Part shown: piece by piece, positions 49,362 to 57,748 of the stretch
How positions within the stretch are numbered: position 1 is the stretch's first letter
How the letters are laid out: every line of letters starts with the position of its first letter
Source: JBDGRJ01 sp042218065
GTDB taxonomy: Bacteria; Patescibacteriota; Patescibacteriia; Magasanikbacterales; UBA922
Direction: 5' to 3'
Length of the DNA stretch: 64,000 bases
Assembly: GCA_042218065.1 (NCBI GenBank)
Contig: JBDGRL010000005.1
Coordinates: 1 to 64,000, forward strand
The notes under the pieces: generated by a model
Told to the model about the DNA's origin: nothing
What the model saw: the letters and a program-made list of their open reading frames with translations, nothing else
The model's database searches: none
Made by a program: the position numbers and the translations under genes

Positions 49362-50879
49362 TTGACCAAAGTATACCTTGATCCCGATAAAAAACTAGAT
49401 ACTCAAAAAGTGAAGAGTGTTGCGACAAATTCTGATATTGAGGTTTCTTTAACCGAACGAGCTGAGGAGAATATCAAGAAATGCAGAGAGGTAGTAGAAA
49501 ATCTTTCTAAAGATAAAGCTGTATATGGAATCAATACTGGTTTTGGCAGCTTTAAAGATAAAGAGATAGATTATGATGATGTAATTCAGCTTCAAAAAAA
49601 TTTGATCCGAAGCCATTCTGCAGGTGTAGGCAGTCATTTTTCTAGACCTATTGTAAAAGCGATGTTGGTTTTAAGACTTTATTCTTTTACATTTGGGTAT
49701 TCTGGAGTTAGGCTGAAGTTAGCTCAGCTAGTTAAAGATATGATAAACAAAGAGGTGATTCCAGTAGTTCCCTCTCAGGGGTCGGTGGGGGCTTCTGGTG
49801 ATTTAGCACCTCTTTCTCATGCCGGTTTGGTTTTGATGGGAGAAGGCAGAGCTTATGTTAATGATAGTGAAATTTTGGATGGAGCAGATGCTCTTAAAAA
49901 ATATGGTTTGAGGCCGATAGAGTTTAAAGAAAAAGAAGGCTTAGCATGGAACAACTCCACTTCTGCAATGAGTGCAGTTGCTGCACTGGTTGTAAATAAA
50001 TCTAAGAGATTAATGCAATTAGCCGATTTAGCTTGCGCTATTTCTTATGAAGCTTTCTGTGGTATTACTGATGCTTTGGATTCAGATTTACATGAGCTGA
50101 AGCCGCATTCTGGACAAAAAAAGAGTGCAGAAAATATCAAACAGAAATTAGAAGGATCGAAGCTAGTAGATTCTTATCCTGAGAGAATACAGGATTCTTA
50201 CTCCTTACGTTGTGCACCACAAGTGCATGGAGCAGCTCGAGAAGCTATTAACCATGTTGAACAGGTAGTTAATACAGAGTTAAATTCTGTGACCGACAAT
50301 CCTTTGGTTTTTCCCGAGAAGAGAAAGGTAATTTCTGGCGGTAACTTCCACGGAGAGGCTATAGCTATTGCGGTTGACTCTTTAGCTAATGCCATATCAG
50401 AGTTGGCAAATATTTCTGAAAGAAGAACAGCAAAACTAGTAGATGAGGACAATAATCACGGCTTACCTGCTTTTCTGGTCCCGGAACAAGAATCAGGAGT
50501 GAATAGTGGTTATATGATTCCACAATATACTGCCGCTGCTTTAGTTTCTGAAAATAAATCTTTGTCACACCCCGCTTCCGTTGATTCGATTCCTACTTCT
50601 GCGAACCAGGAAGACCATGTCAGTATGGGTACAATAGGAGCTAGACAAGCGTTAGAGGTTGTTGAAAATACGGAAAATGTGATAGCTATTGAGTTGTTAG
50701 CTGCAGCTCAAGGTGTAGAATTCCGTGGTACCGAGGAGATGGGGCAAGGCACTAAAGAGGCATATAAAAAAATAAGGAATAAAATAGATTTTACTCAAAA
50801 AGACAGAGAATTTCACAAGGATATTGAGAAAATAAAGCAAATAGATTTTTTTAACAATGAATACTCTACAGAAGATTAA
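49362..50879 (+). CDS. hutH: histidine ammonia-lyase
   Basis: Deaminates L-histidine to urocanate and ammonia using an autocatalytic MIO group. The MIO triad Ala144-Ser145-Gly146 is in GSVGASGDLAPLSH. Selectivity residues Ser84-His85 in NLIRSHSAGVG favour histidine over phenylalanine or tyrosine. YGINTGFG and PTSANQEDHVSMG are also canonical. At 505 residues it is full length. The start is TTG 49362 (MTKVYLDPDKK); a nearby ATG at 49336 is out of frame. No hutU, hutI or hutG is adjacent, so the product may not be degraded further. The next gene overlaps by 23 bases. Confidence 0.92.
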   Translation: MTKVYLDPDKKLDTQKVKSVATNSDIEVSLTERAEENIKKCREVVENLSKDKAVYGINTGFGSFKDKEIDYDDVIQLQKNLIRSHSAGVGSHFSRPIVKAMLVLRLYSFTFGYSGVRLKLAQLVKDMINKEVIPVVPSQGSVGASGDLAPLSHAGLVLMGEGRAYVNDSEILDGADALKKYGLRPIEFKEKEGLAWNNSTSAMSAVAALVVNKSKRLMQLADLACAISYEAFCGITDALDSDLHELKPHSGQKKSAENIKQKLEGSKLVDSYPERIQDSYSLRCAPQVHGAAREAINHVEQVVNTELNSVTDNPLVFPEKRKVISGGNFHGEAIAIAVDSLANAISELANISERRTAKLVDEDNNHGLPAFLVPEQESGVNSGYMIPQYTAAALVSENKSLSHPASVDSIPTSANQEDHVSMGTIGARQALEVVENTENVIAIELLAAAQGVEFRGTEEMGQGTKEAYKKIRNKIDFTQKDREFHKDIEKIKQIDFFNNEYSTED

Positions 50880-51972
50880 AAACCTCTTCTGGGTGCGTAG
50901 CCTGAAAGATTATTTTGATAGATATGAGAAATACTTACTCCCAGGTGCTTTGGTTGTGGGGTTATTGATAGATGCTTTAACCTTTCGAAATATTAATATA
51001 GATACTGCTTTCAGTTTATTGACTTCTTATTTGGTCATCTCGATTTTGACGATTGCCTATATTCATGCTTTTAAAGAAAAAATTTTCCCCGAAACCAAAA
51101 TATGGGAGTCAATCTATGTTTATTCTCCGCTAGTCATTCAGTTTACATTTGGTGCTTTACTTAGTGCAATTTTTATTTTCTATTTCTTTTCGGGTACGGT
51201 TTGGGTTAGTTGGCCTATATTTTTAGCTCTGGTTATTTTAATGATAGTTAATGATAGTTTCCGTGAGTATTATTTGAAGGCAGAAGTCCAGCTTGGTATT
51301 TTTTACTTTATTCTATTGCTATTTTTAATTTTAGTTTTCCCATTTTTAATGAATAAAATCGGACCCGGAATATTTTTTCTAAGTGGGGCGGCTAGTTTGG
51401 TTATATTTTTCGGTTTATTAAAATTATTGCTTTATCTGAGTACAGAGGTTGATATAAAAAGGAAAGGTATAGCAACAATAGTAATTTTGATATTTTCAGT
51501 TGTCAATATCCTTTATTTTACCAATATAATTCCGCCTATACCGCTTTCCGTACGAGATTCTGGGGTTTATTATCGGGTGGATAGAATAAATGGAAATTAT
51601 CAAGTCGTAGCTCCTCAGAGTAGTTGGAAAGACTATTTTATTTCCAGCAATAAGATCAAGTTTTCAGAGGAGTCGGAAATTTTCGTGTACACTGCCGTTT
51701 TTGCGCCTTCGGATCTGACAGAGGAGATAATTCATGAGTGGCAATATTATGATAGTGAAAATGAGAAATGGGACAGTACGGATGAGCTTAGTTTTTATCT
51801 AGTTGGGGGCAGAGATGGTGGTTATAGAGGTTACTCTAAAAAATCCAACCTCAAAGAAGGGCATTGGCGTGTAAAAGTAGAGACACAGGAAGGAAAAGTA
51901 TTAGATATCATTGACTTTGAGTTAACTAAAACAGAAGATTCGATTAAAACTGTTGAAAGGCTCAAAAGATAA
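50857..51972 (+). CDS. DUF2914-family membrane protein
   Basis: A 371-residue protein. Seven or so hydrophobic helices fill residues 30-225, and a soluble C-terminal domain (about 245-360) matches the DUF2914 pattern (VYTAVFAPSDLTEEIIHEWQYYD, then LVGGRDGGYRGYSKKSNLKEGHWRVKVET). That domain is predicted beta-rich and extracytoplasmic. The start ATG 50857 lies inside hutH, overlapping 23 bases, so translation is probably coupled. Function unknown. Confidence 0.85.
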   Translation: MNTLQKIKNLFWVRSLKDYFDRYEKYLLPGALVVGLLIDALTFRNINIDTAFSLLTSYLVISILTIAYIHAFKEKIFPETKIWESIYVYSPLVIQFTFGALLSAIFIFYFFSGTVWVSWPIFLALVILMIVNDSFREYYLKAEVQLGIFYFILLLFLILVFPFLMNKIGPGIFFLSGAASLVIFFGLLKLLLYLSTEVDIKRKGIATIVILIFSVVNILYFTNIIPPIPLSVRDSGVYYRVDRINGNYQVVAPQSSWKDYFISSNKIKFSEESEIFVYTAVFAPSDLTEEIIHEWQYYDSENEKWDSTDELSFYLVGGRDGGYRGYSKKSNLKEGHWRVKVETQEGKVLDIIDFELTKTEDSIKTVERLKR

Positions 51973-52050
51973 ATAGGTTAGACTTTTTTTGTTTATATTT
52001 TTAAGATATAAATCAACGAGAATGATTTTGTTAATTAACTAAATAATATT

Positions 52051-53001
52051 ATGAAACCAGAAAATAGAAGCCCTAATAAGGAAGAATTAGAAACAGAAGT
52101 CAATGAGGGTTCGTCTGAGCAAGATGGGGCAGAGGAATCTGAATCAGACGGATTAGAAGTAGAAGACAGTGGAGAAGAAGAAAGAAATGTGATGAGAGAA
52201 TTATCAAAGCAAGCAGGACCAACAAGCACTATTTTAGCAACTGCTTTATCTCTAGGTTTAGCAGCTTGTGAGATTGATAGAAAAGCTACAGAAGCTAAGA
52301 GGAGAGAGGTTGTTTTGGAAGGCCCTGAAGAGTTGTCAGATTATTACGAGGACAGTAAAGAAGAACTTAGGACTAAGTGGAATCTAAAACCTCCTGCAGC
52401 TTATGATCACATGGTTTATTCTGGAAAAAGCACCACCGAAATTGATAAAGATGAAGAAGGTTCTAATGTAGAAACAGATTTTAAAGAAGAAGGAAGCTTT
52501 CCTTTAGACAAAATTAAATCAGCTTTAAATGAAGGTCGGTTATTTTTTAGATCCAAGGAAGGTACTTTAGATAGAAAGGAGCTTGATAATGCGTATTCTA
52601 TATCTGAGTTGAGTTTGTACCCAGGAGGAGTAAAAAGTGAATTTTTAGAAGTTAGGAGTTCTGAATTGTATGTAAATGAGGGTAATGGAGAAGAAGCACT
52701 AAAAGAAAATGCTGAATTAATTGTTGACTCTGATAAGAAGTTTACTGGCAGAGATCGAGAGAGGAGGAGTGAAGCAGTGCTTGAGGCGATTAAAAAACTT
52801 GTTAAAAGTGCGGGCAGCCAAGAAAATAAAAATATTACTTATCCTGAAATATCAGATGTAGAGTCCCCAAAAGAAGACAAGGTTCATACTTTAGATTACA
52901 TAATGAGGGAATTTAGCGGAATATTAGTGGGTTATGAAGTAGATGTAGAAAAAGATGGTGTATTTTACGAAGCGACTATCAGCCCTGAGGGTAACAATTA
53001 A
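52051..53001 (+). CDS. acidic protein, possibly a lipoprotein, unknown function
   Basis: I do not recognise the family. From ATG 52051 the product is 316 residues with a very acidic first 48 (Glu/Ser/Asp-rich), then a hydrophobic segment TILATALSLGLAAC and a mixed soluble region. If translation began at the internal ATG 52195, that segment would be a classical lipoprotein signal (lipobox LAAC) with a basic n-region, so the true start is in doubt. The rest is Glu/Lys-rich with a few beta-like stretches (YSISELSLYPGGVKSEFLEVRSSEL, and a late ILVGYEVDVEKDGVFYEATI). It stands alone between hutH/DUF2914 and a small membrane gene. Confidence 0.7.
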   Translation: MKPENRSPNKEELETEVNEGSSEQDGAEESESDGLEVEDSGEEERNVMRELSKQAGPTSTILATALSLGLAACEIDRKATEAKRREVVLEGPEELSDYYEDSKEELRTKWNLKPPAAYDHMVYSGKSTTEIDKDEEGSNVETDFKEEGSFPLDKIKSALNEGRLFFRSKEGTLDRKELDNAYSISELSLYPGGVKSEFLEVRSSELYVNEGNGEEALKENAELIVDSDKKFTGRDRERRSEAVLEAIKKLVKSAGSQENKNITYPEISDVESPKEDKVHTLDYIMREFSGILVGYEVDVEKDGVFYEATISPEGNN

Positions 53002-53051
53002 ATATTAATGTAAAAGTAACTAAATATATTGAATAATTCTAAAATTTAAAT

Positions 53052-53450
53052 ATGCCAGCCATGCAATTATTAGCCCAAACAATCGGCTCTTTTATGGTTA
53101 TTGTTGGTCTATCTTTCTTATTTCGCAGGGGGTATTTTTTGGAGAAATTAAAGACATTTTTTTCTCGCCACCCCTTAAGATTGACGATTGCGTGCGGAGA
53201 GTTGCTTGCGGGGTTATTTTTGGCTTTGGCTTTCAGCCAAAATTTTACCGATTATTCTTTGTATGGAAAGCTGATAGTGATTTTGGGTTGGACTATGGTA
53301 GCAGAGGGTATATTGAATCTTATAGTATCTGAGGCTGTTATTGAAAAAGCTTACCGAGCTACTTTGACGAAAAAATTCTTTGCAGGTTTTAGTTTATTTT
53401 TTACTGCTCTTGGCTTATATTTAGCTGGGTCCGGGTTTGGCTTTTTTTAA
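53052..53450 (+). CDS. small integral membrane protein
   Basis: A 132-residue product with four hydrophobic segments: about 5-24, 43-62, 73-92 and 109-130. Short basic loops lie between them (RRGYFLEKLKTFFSRHPLR, and EKAYRATLTKKF). The pattern is like small DUF-type inner-membrane proteins; no family can be named. It follows the acidic gene by 50 bases with an AT-rich leader. Confidence 0.75.
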   Translation: MPAMQLLAQTIGSFMVIVGLSFLFRRGYFLEKLKTFFSRHPLRLTIACGELLAGLFLALAFSQNFTDYSLYGKLIVILGWTMVAEGILNLIVSEAVIEKAYRATLTKKFFAGFSLFFTALGLYLAGSGFGFF

Positions 53451-53472
53451 TCTTTTCTTATTGATGTATAAA

Positions 53473-53481
53473 TGGTATAAT
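53473..53481 (+). promoter_or_regulatory. extended -10 promoter element before the truncated receiver gene
   Basis: TGGTATAAT at 53473-53481 is a perfect extended -10, about 30 bases before ATG 53511. It supports the short ORF being expressed as is. Confidence 0.5.
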
Positions 53482-53510
53482 TTACATGGATTAATTTTAA
53501 TCACTTTCTT

Positions 53511-53801
53511 ATGCCAGAAGAGAATAATGAAGAAAAATTAGAAAATAATGATATAGATGCAATGTGGCTGGATCACTACTTGTTGGGCTCAGAGAGTGGG
53601 CTTGAGTTTTTAAATCGATTAAAAGGTGAAGGATCTTTAGGTCGTGACTTACCTATATTTGTAGTCTCTAATACTGCCAGCGAAGACAAGGTTAAATCAT
53701 ATCTCAGCTTCGGTGTAGACCAGTACTACACGAAAGCGGATAATAATCTGGGCGAGATTATAGACGATCTTATAAACGCCATTGAACAATCAAAACAATG
53801 A
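53511..53801 (+). CDS. N-terminally truncated receiver-domain protein
   Basis: The 96-residue product covers only the second half of a receiver fold. Residues 16-26 (DAMWLDHYLLG) align with beta3 including the phosphoacceptor Asp21, IFVVSNTAS supplies the Ser/Thr position, and YYTKAD the conserved Lys. The beta1-alpha2 half with the metal-binding acidic pair is missing; in its place is a short acidic leader. It is either a degenerate receiver or a dedicated fragment. Its TGA stop overlaps the gatC ATG (ATGA), so translation is coupled to gatC. Confidence 0.7.
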   Translation: MPEENNEEKLENNDIDAMWLDHYLLGSESGLEFLNRLKGEGSLGRDLPIFVVSNTASEDKVKSYLSFGVDQYYTKADNNLGEIIDDLINAIEQSKQ

Positions 53802-54097
53802 AAATCTCACCCGACAAAGTAGAACATATAGCACAACTGGCACGGCTCGAGCTTTCTCAAGCAGAAAAAGAGCGCTACGCCGAGGAGTTGTCGGTGGTGC
53901 TGGACTATGTAGAGAAATTAGAAGAGGTGGAGACCGAGGGGGTCGAGCCGACCTTTCAGGTATCCGGGCTTACCGATGTAACCAGAGAAGACGAGGTGGA
54001 GGAGATCAGTGATGAAGACCGATCTAAGATTATAGAGGAGTTTCCAAGCAAAGAAGGCAGAATGCTAAAGGTACAAGAAGTATTCGATAATGAATAA
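53798..54097 (+). CDS. gatC: aspartyl/glutamyl-tRNA amidotransferase subunit C
   Basis: Small stabilising subunit of the GatCAB complex, which converts Glu-tRNA-Gln (and often Asp-tRNA-Asn) to the amides. The 99 residues show the family pattern: VEHIAQLARLELSQAEKERYAEELS then VLDYVEKLEEVETEGVEPTFQV. The ATG overlaps the receiver gene stop, and gatA begins 4 bases after its end. gatB is not in this window. Confidence 0.93.
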   Translation: MKISPDKVEHIAQLARLELSQAEKERYAEELSVVLDYVEKLEEVETEGVEPTFQVSGLTDVTREDEVEEISDEDRSKIIEEFPSKEGRMLKVQEVFDNE

Positions 54098-54100
54098 TTT

Positions 54101-55528
54101 ATGGATATAGCAAATCTAACTATACCTGAAGCCAGAAAAAAATTAGATAATGGAGAGATCACGTCGGTCGATCTGACCCAAGCTTGTTTGGATAAAATAG
54201 AGCAGGAAAATGATGATATTAATGCATTTATAACCGTAGTTGAGGACTTAGCACTAAAACAAGCCCGGGAAGCAGACAATATTATTGAGCAGGGAGATGC
54301 TGGTCCTCTTACAGGATTGCCTTTCGGCGCCAAAGATACTTTGTGTATAAAAGATATTCGCTCGACCGGGGGAGCGAAAATTTTGGATAATTACGAGCCC
54401 CCATATACCTCTACCGTAGTGCAGAAAGTTTTAGATCAAAATGCAGTTTTGCTGGGAAAGCAGAACTGTGATGCTTTCGGCCACGGTGCCAGCAATGAAA
54501 ATTCGATGTATGGTCCGGTGAAAAATCCCAGGGACACGGATAAAGTAGCCGGAGGTTCATCAGGTGGTTCAGCGGCAGCGGTTGCAGCGGGTATGTGTCT
54601 GTTTTCTATCGGAGAGGATACCGGTGGTTCTATCCGGCAGCCGGCCAGCTTTTGTGGAACTGTTGGACTTCGCCCCAGCTATGGCCGCAACTCACGCTAT
54701 GGTGTAATGCCGATGGCAAGCTCACTCGATACCGTCGGTCCGATGGCTAAATCCGTAGCAGGTACAGCAATACTAGAGGAAGTAATGGCGGGCAAAGATG
54801 AAAAAGATGCTACTACTGTAGATACAGGTGTTCCCCAATATTCAAATAAATTAGACCAAGACATATCCGATCTAACTATCGGACTACCAAAGGAATACTT
54901 TGAGAAAGGCGAGCTGAACCGGGAGGTGCATGAGATAATAGATACCCAGTTTGAAGAGTTGGCAAATAAAGGCTGCGAGATCAAAGAAGTGTCTCTTCCG
55001 CATACAGAGTATGCAGTTTCCACCTACTACATTATAGTACCCAGCGAAGACAGCTCGAATATGGCACGACTTGACGGTATGAGATACGGGACCAGAGAAG
55101 AGGGTAAAGATCTAGAGTCTACTTACGGCAAATCCAGAGCAGAGGGTTTCCCCGATGAGGTAAAGCGGAGAATTATGATCGGAACGTATTCTCTCTCTGC
55201 TGGTTATTATGATAAGTATTACAAAAAAGCACAAAAAGTTCGGACTTTGATCAAGCAAGATTTTGAACATGTTTTCGAAGAGGTAGATGTACTACTTACC
55301 CCCACTTCTCCTTTCCCGCCTTTTGAGTTGGGAGAAAAGACAGGTAATGTACTGGATATGTATTTGGCAGATGTCTTTACTGTCCCCGCTGCTCTTGCTG
55401 GTATACCGGCTCTATCAGTGCCGGTAGCAGAAAACGGTGAGGGGCTTCCGGTAGGAGCTCAGATTATAGGTCCGAGGCTGAAAGAAGATCGGGTACTTAA
55501 AGTAGGAGCTGAACTTTTAAGTAGCTAA
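54101..55528 (+). CDS. gatA: aspartyl/glutamyl-tRNA amidotransferase subunit A
   Basis: The glutaminase subunit that releases ammonia for tRNA amidation. The amidase-signature triad is visible: Lys78 in GLPFGAKDT, cis-Ser153 in GGSSGGSAAA and nucleophile Ser177 in GEDTGGSIRQPASFCG. At 475 residues it is standard. Starting 4 bases after gatC, it is cotranscribed. Presence of GatCA with a tRNA-Gln but no glnS in view fits the indirect route to Gln-tRNA. Confidence 0.96.
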   Translation: MDIANLTIPEARKKLDNGEITSVDLTQACLDKIEQENDDINAFITVVEDLALKQAREADNIIEQGDAGPLTGLPFGAKDTLCIKDIRSTGGAKILDNYEPPYTSTVVQKVLDQNAVLLGKQNCDAFGHGASNENSMYGPVKNPRDTDKVAGGSSGGSAAAVAAGMCLFSIGEDTGGSIRQPASFCGTVGLRPSYGRNSRYGVMPMASSLDTVGPMAKSVAGTAILEEVMAGKDEKDATTVDTGVPQYSNKLDQDISDLTIGLPKEYFEKGELNREVHEIIDTQFEELANKGCEIKEVSLPHTEYAVSTYYIIVPSEDSSNMARLDGMRYGTREEGKDLESTYGKSRAEGFPDEVKRRIMIGTYSLSAGYYDKYYKKAQKVRTLIKQDFEHVFEEVDVLLTPTSPFPPFELGEKTGNVLDMYLADVFTVPAALAGIPALSVPVAENGEGLPVGAQIIGPRLKEDRVLKVGAELLSS

Positions 55529-55531
55529 GAG

Positions 55532-55966
55532 ATGCCAAAGGAAGTATATAGTTTTTATGATAATAGAATAGAAAAAGAGCTAGAAAAAGTAGAATCTAGC
55601 ATGGAGAGCAGCCTTAGAGATTTGATTGAAATGAAAGAAAATGAACTAGAAAAACTTAGAAAGATAAAACACTACTACGAAGAGATAGATAAGTTTCAAA
55701 AAATTTTAGAAGCTGCAGATTCATCTGAAGAGAGACAAAAAGCAAAAAAAAGAATAAAAAAACTACGACAAAGAATAAAAGATGTGGGCAAACAGGTACA
55801 ATTTGAAAGAGAAGAAATAGGTTACCTTTTGCAAATTATTAAAGATCAAAAAGGTAAAGATGATTTGGAGCGCGCTTTGCATATTTTAGAGCTAAAGGAG
55901 ATAGACGACGTTTGGTATGAAAAAGCTATAAATATTGATTTTAGCGATCCATCGAATATTAATTAA
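55532..55966 (+). CDS. coiled-coil protein of unknown function
   Basis: A 144-residue, highly charged product dominated by a long alpha-helix with heptad-like Leu/Ile spacing (about residues 10-110: ELEKVESS..., MKENELEKLRKIKHYYEEI, KRIKKLRQRIKDVGKQ). The tail is acidic (IDFSDPSNIN). No family recognised. It begins 3 bases after gatA and ends 10 bases before the LOG gene, so it is probably in the same operon. Confidence 0.7.
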   Translation: MPKEVYSFYDNRIEKELEKVESSMESSLRDLIEMKENELEKLRKIKHYYEEIDKFQKILEAADSSEERQKAKKRIKKLRQRIKDVGKQVQFEREEIGYLLQIIKDQKGKDDLERALHILELKEIDDVWYEKAINIDFSDPSNIN

Positions 55967-55976
55967 ATTTTTATAC

Positions 55977-57335
55977 ATGCAAGAAGTACAAATACCACAA
56001 AATAAAAGAAACGGAGATAATAAAGAGAGAGGTTTTAGCCTGCACGAAGAAGAGGATTATCGTAAACCATGGCGCATCTTTCGAGTGATGTCCGAGTTTG
56101 TGATGGGATATCAGCTGCTGTCTACCTTGGACAAGCAAGTCACTATCTTAGGTTCAGCTCGTAGCGATGAAGAGGAAAAATATTATGGGATAGCAGAACA
56201 GCTGGGACGTCTATTAGCTCAAAATGATTATTCTACTGTCACCGGTGGTGGTCCTGGAATTATGGAGGCTGCTAATAAGGGTGCTTTTGAAGAGGGGGGT
56301 GATTCGATTGGTTTAAACATACAGCTCCCCTTTGAACAGAAGGTTAATCAGTATGTAAAAAGGGCGATCGGCTTTCATTATTTTTCCACCAGAAAGGTTA
56401 TGTTAACCGCGCCGGCTGATGCTTTTGTATTATTTCCCGGCGGTTTTGGCACTATGGATGAGTTTTTTGAGATAGTTGATAATATGGAGTTGGGCAAGAT
56501 GTGTGAGGTGCCAATAATTTTAGTTGGAGAAGAATATTGGAAACCCTTGATAAAGTTTCTCAAAGAAAGTGGGTGCCAGCTAGGCAGTATTAATGAAGAG
56601 CAGGTGAAACAGTGGCATGTAGTAGAGACAGCACAAGAAGCATTTGAGATAATTAGTGAAAGCGGTGAAGGACATGGCAGAGAAACTTGTGAATTGTCTC
56701 CGACTCATTTTCACTCCGAGACCTCTATGAACTGGCGAGTGTTTCGTATTATGTCGGAGCTGGTGGAAGGGTTTGAGTTTATAAGTGACCTTGAAAAAGA
56801 TGTTTCTTTTTATGGTACAAAAAGTATAAAAGAGGATAGTGATTATTATAAAGCAGGCTACCAGCTTGGAGGAGAGATTGCCAAGAATGGGTTTGCTGTA
56901 CTGACAGGAGCTGCTCCCGGCATGGATGAAGCAGTAAATAAGGGTGCTATAGAAAATGGTGGGGGCTCGATCGGAATTAGTATGAAGGTTCAAGGACAAA
57001 TAAGATTAAACGAATATATTAATAAATCATTGGTTTTCGATTTTCCCTTTACTCGTAAGATGATTATTACCGCGCCTTCTGATGCTTTTGTGTTTTTCCC
57101 AGGTGGGTTCGGAACCCTCCACCAATTATTTGAGATTTTGACATTGATGCAGACCAACAAGATAAAACAGAAGCCGGTCATCCTTTATGACCATAAATTT
57201 TGGGAGCCTTGGCATGCATTTATAAAAAAGACTCTAGCTCACAGATTCGAGACCATTAGCCCTCAGGACGACGAGATTTATCAGATCGTAGATGATGTGG
57301 ATACAATAATGGAGATTATTAATAAGAGGGTTTAG
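55977..57335 (+). CDS. tandem LOG-family (lysine-decarboxylase-like) protein
   Basis: Two LOG/TIGR00730-type Rossmann domains in one chain. LOG proteins release free cytokinin bases from nucleotide precursors or hydrolyse related phosphoribosides. Domain 1 (about residues 40-215) has TGGGPGIMEAANKGAFEEGG, the STRKVML Arg and PGGFGTMDE, a complete catalytic set. Domain 2 (about 245-440) repeats the arrangement but reads GAAPGMDEAVNKGAI and PGGFGTLHQ, so the catalytic Glu is replaced by Gln and the first loop is altered; it is likely inactive or structural. I chose ATG 55977 over the earlier in-frame start at 55935, because that one lies inside the previous gene. Length 452 residues. Confidence 0.85.
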   Translation: MQEVQIPQNKRNGDNKERGFSLHEEEDYRKPWRIFRVMSEFVMGYQLLSTLDKQVTILGSARSDEEEKYYGIAEQLGRLLAQNDYSTVTGGGPGIMEAANKGAFEEGGDSIGLNIQLPFEQKVNQYVKRAIGFHYFSTRKVMLTAPADAFVLFPGGFGTMDEFFEIVDNMELGKMCEVPIILVGEEYWKPLIKFLKESGCQLGSINEEQVKQWHVVETAQEAFEIISESGEGHGRETCELSPTHFHSETSMNWRVFRIMSELVEGFEFISDLEKDVSFYGTKSIKEDSDYYKAGYQLGGEIAKNGFAVLTGAAPGMDEAVNKGAIENGGGSIGISMKVQGQIRLNEYINKSLVFDFPFTRKMIITAPSDAFVFFPGGFGTLHQLFEILTLMQTNKIKQKPVILYDHKFWEPWHAFIKKTLAHRFETISPQDDEIYQIVDDVDTIMEIINKRV

Positions 57336-57356
57336 ATGTTTCTATTATGAATATAT

Positions 57357-57385
57357 TTGATTTTTTGTAGATTTCGTTGTATACT
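57357..57385 (+). promoter_or_regulatory. promoter of the tRNA-Ser pair
   Basis: TTGATT at 57357-57362 and TATACT at 57380-57385 are 17 bases apart, 20 bases before tRNA-Ser(GGA). Confidence 0.65.
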
Positions 57386-57405
57386 GACCTCACAATTGAG
57401 TTTTA

Positions 57406-57490
57406 GGAAGGGTGACCGAGTGGTCGAAGGTGCATGCTTGGAAAGCATGTGTGCCTAACGGCACCGAGGGTTCGAATCCCTCTCCTTCCG
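57406..57490 (+). tRNA. tRNA-Ser (anticodon GGA)
   Basis: The acceptor stem GGAAGGG pairs with TCCTTCC (57483-57489, one G-T). The anticodon stem CATGC/GCATG encloses TTGGAAA, giving GGA. A long variable arm (TGTGCCTAACGGCACC) marks tRNA-Ser. CCA is not encoded. Confidence 0.95.
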
Positions 57491-57512
57491 CAGCTGAGCG
57501 ATTGATTATTAC

Positions 57513-57600
<88 letters not shown>

Positions 57601-57748
57601 AGCTTTGACTTCTTTAAGTAGAATTGTAGGGCTTTGTTAAATAAACGAAATAGCTAAAATAATCTTGATATAAACTCGTTAGTAGCGAGTGTTTTTTAAA
57701 TATTTACTTTTTATAGTATACTTTAATTAAGATTTATAAATTTAATAC

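Noticed and set aside
53782..54012. Overlapping ORF in another frame across gatC
   Set aside because: gatC in the standard frame is clearly the real gene; the overlapping frame is Arg/Gly-rich shadow sequence.
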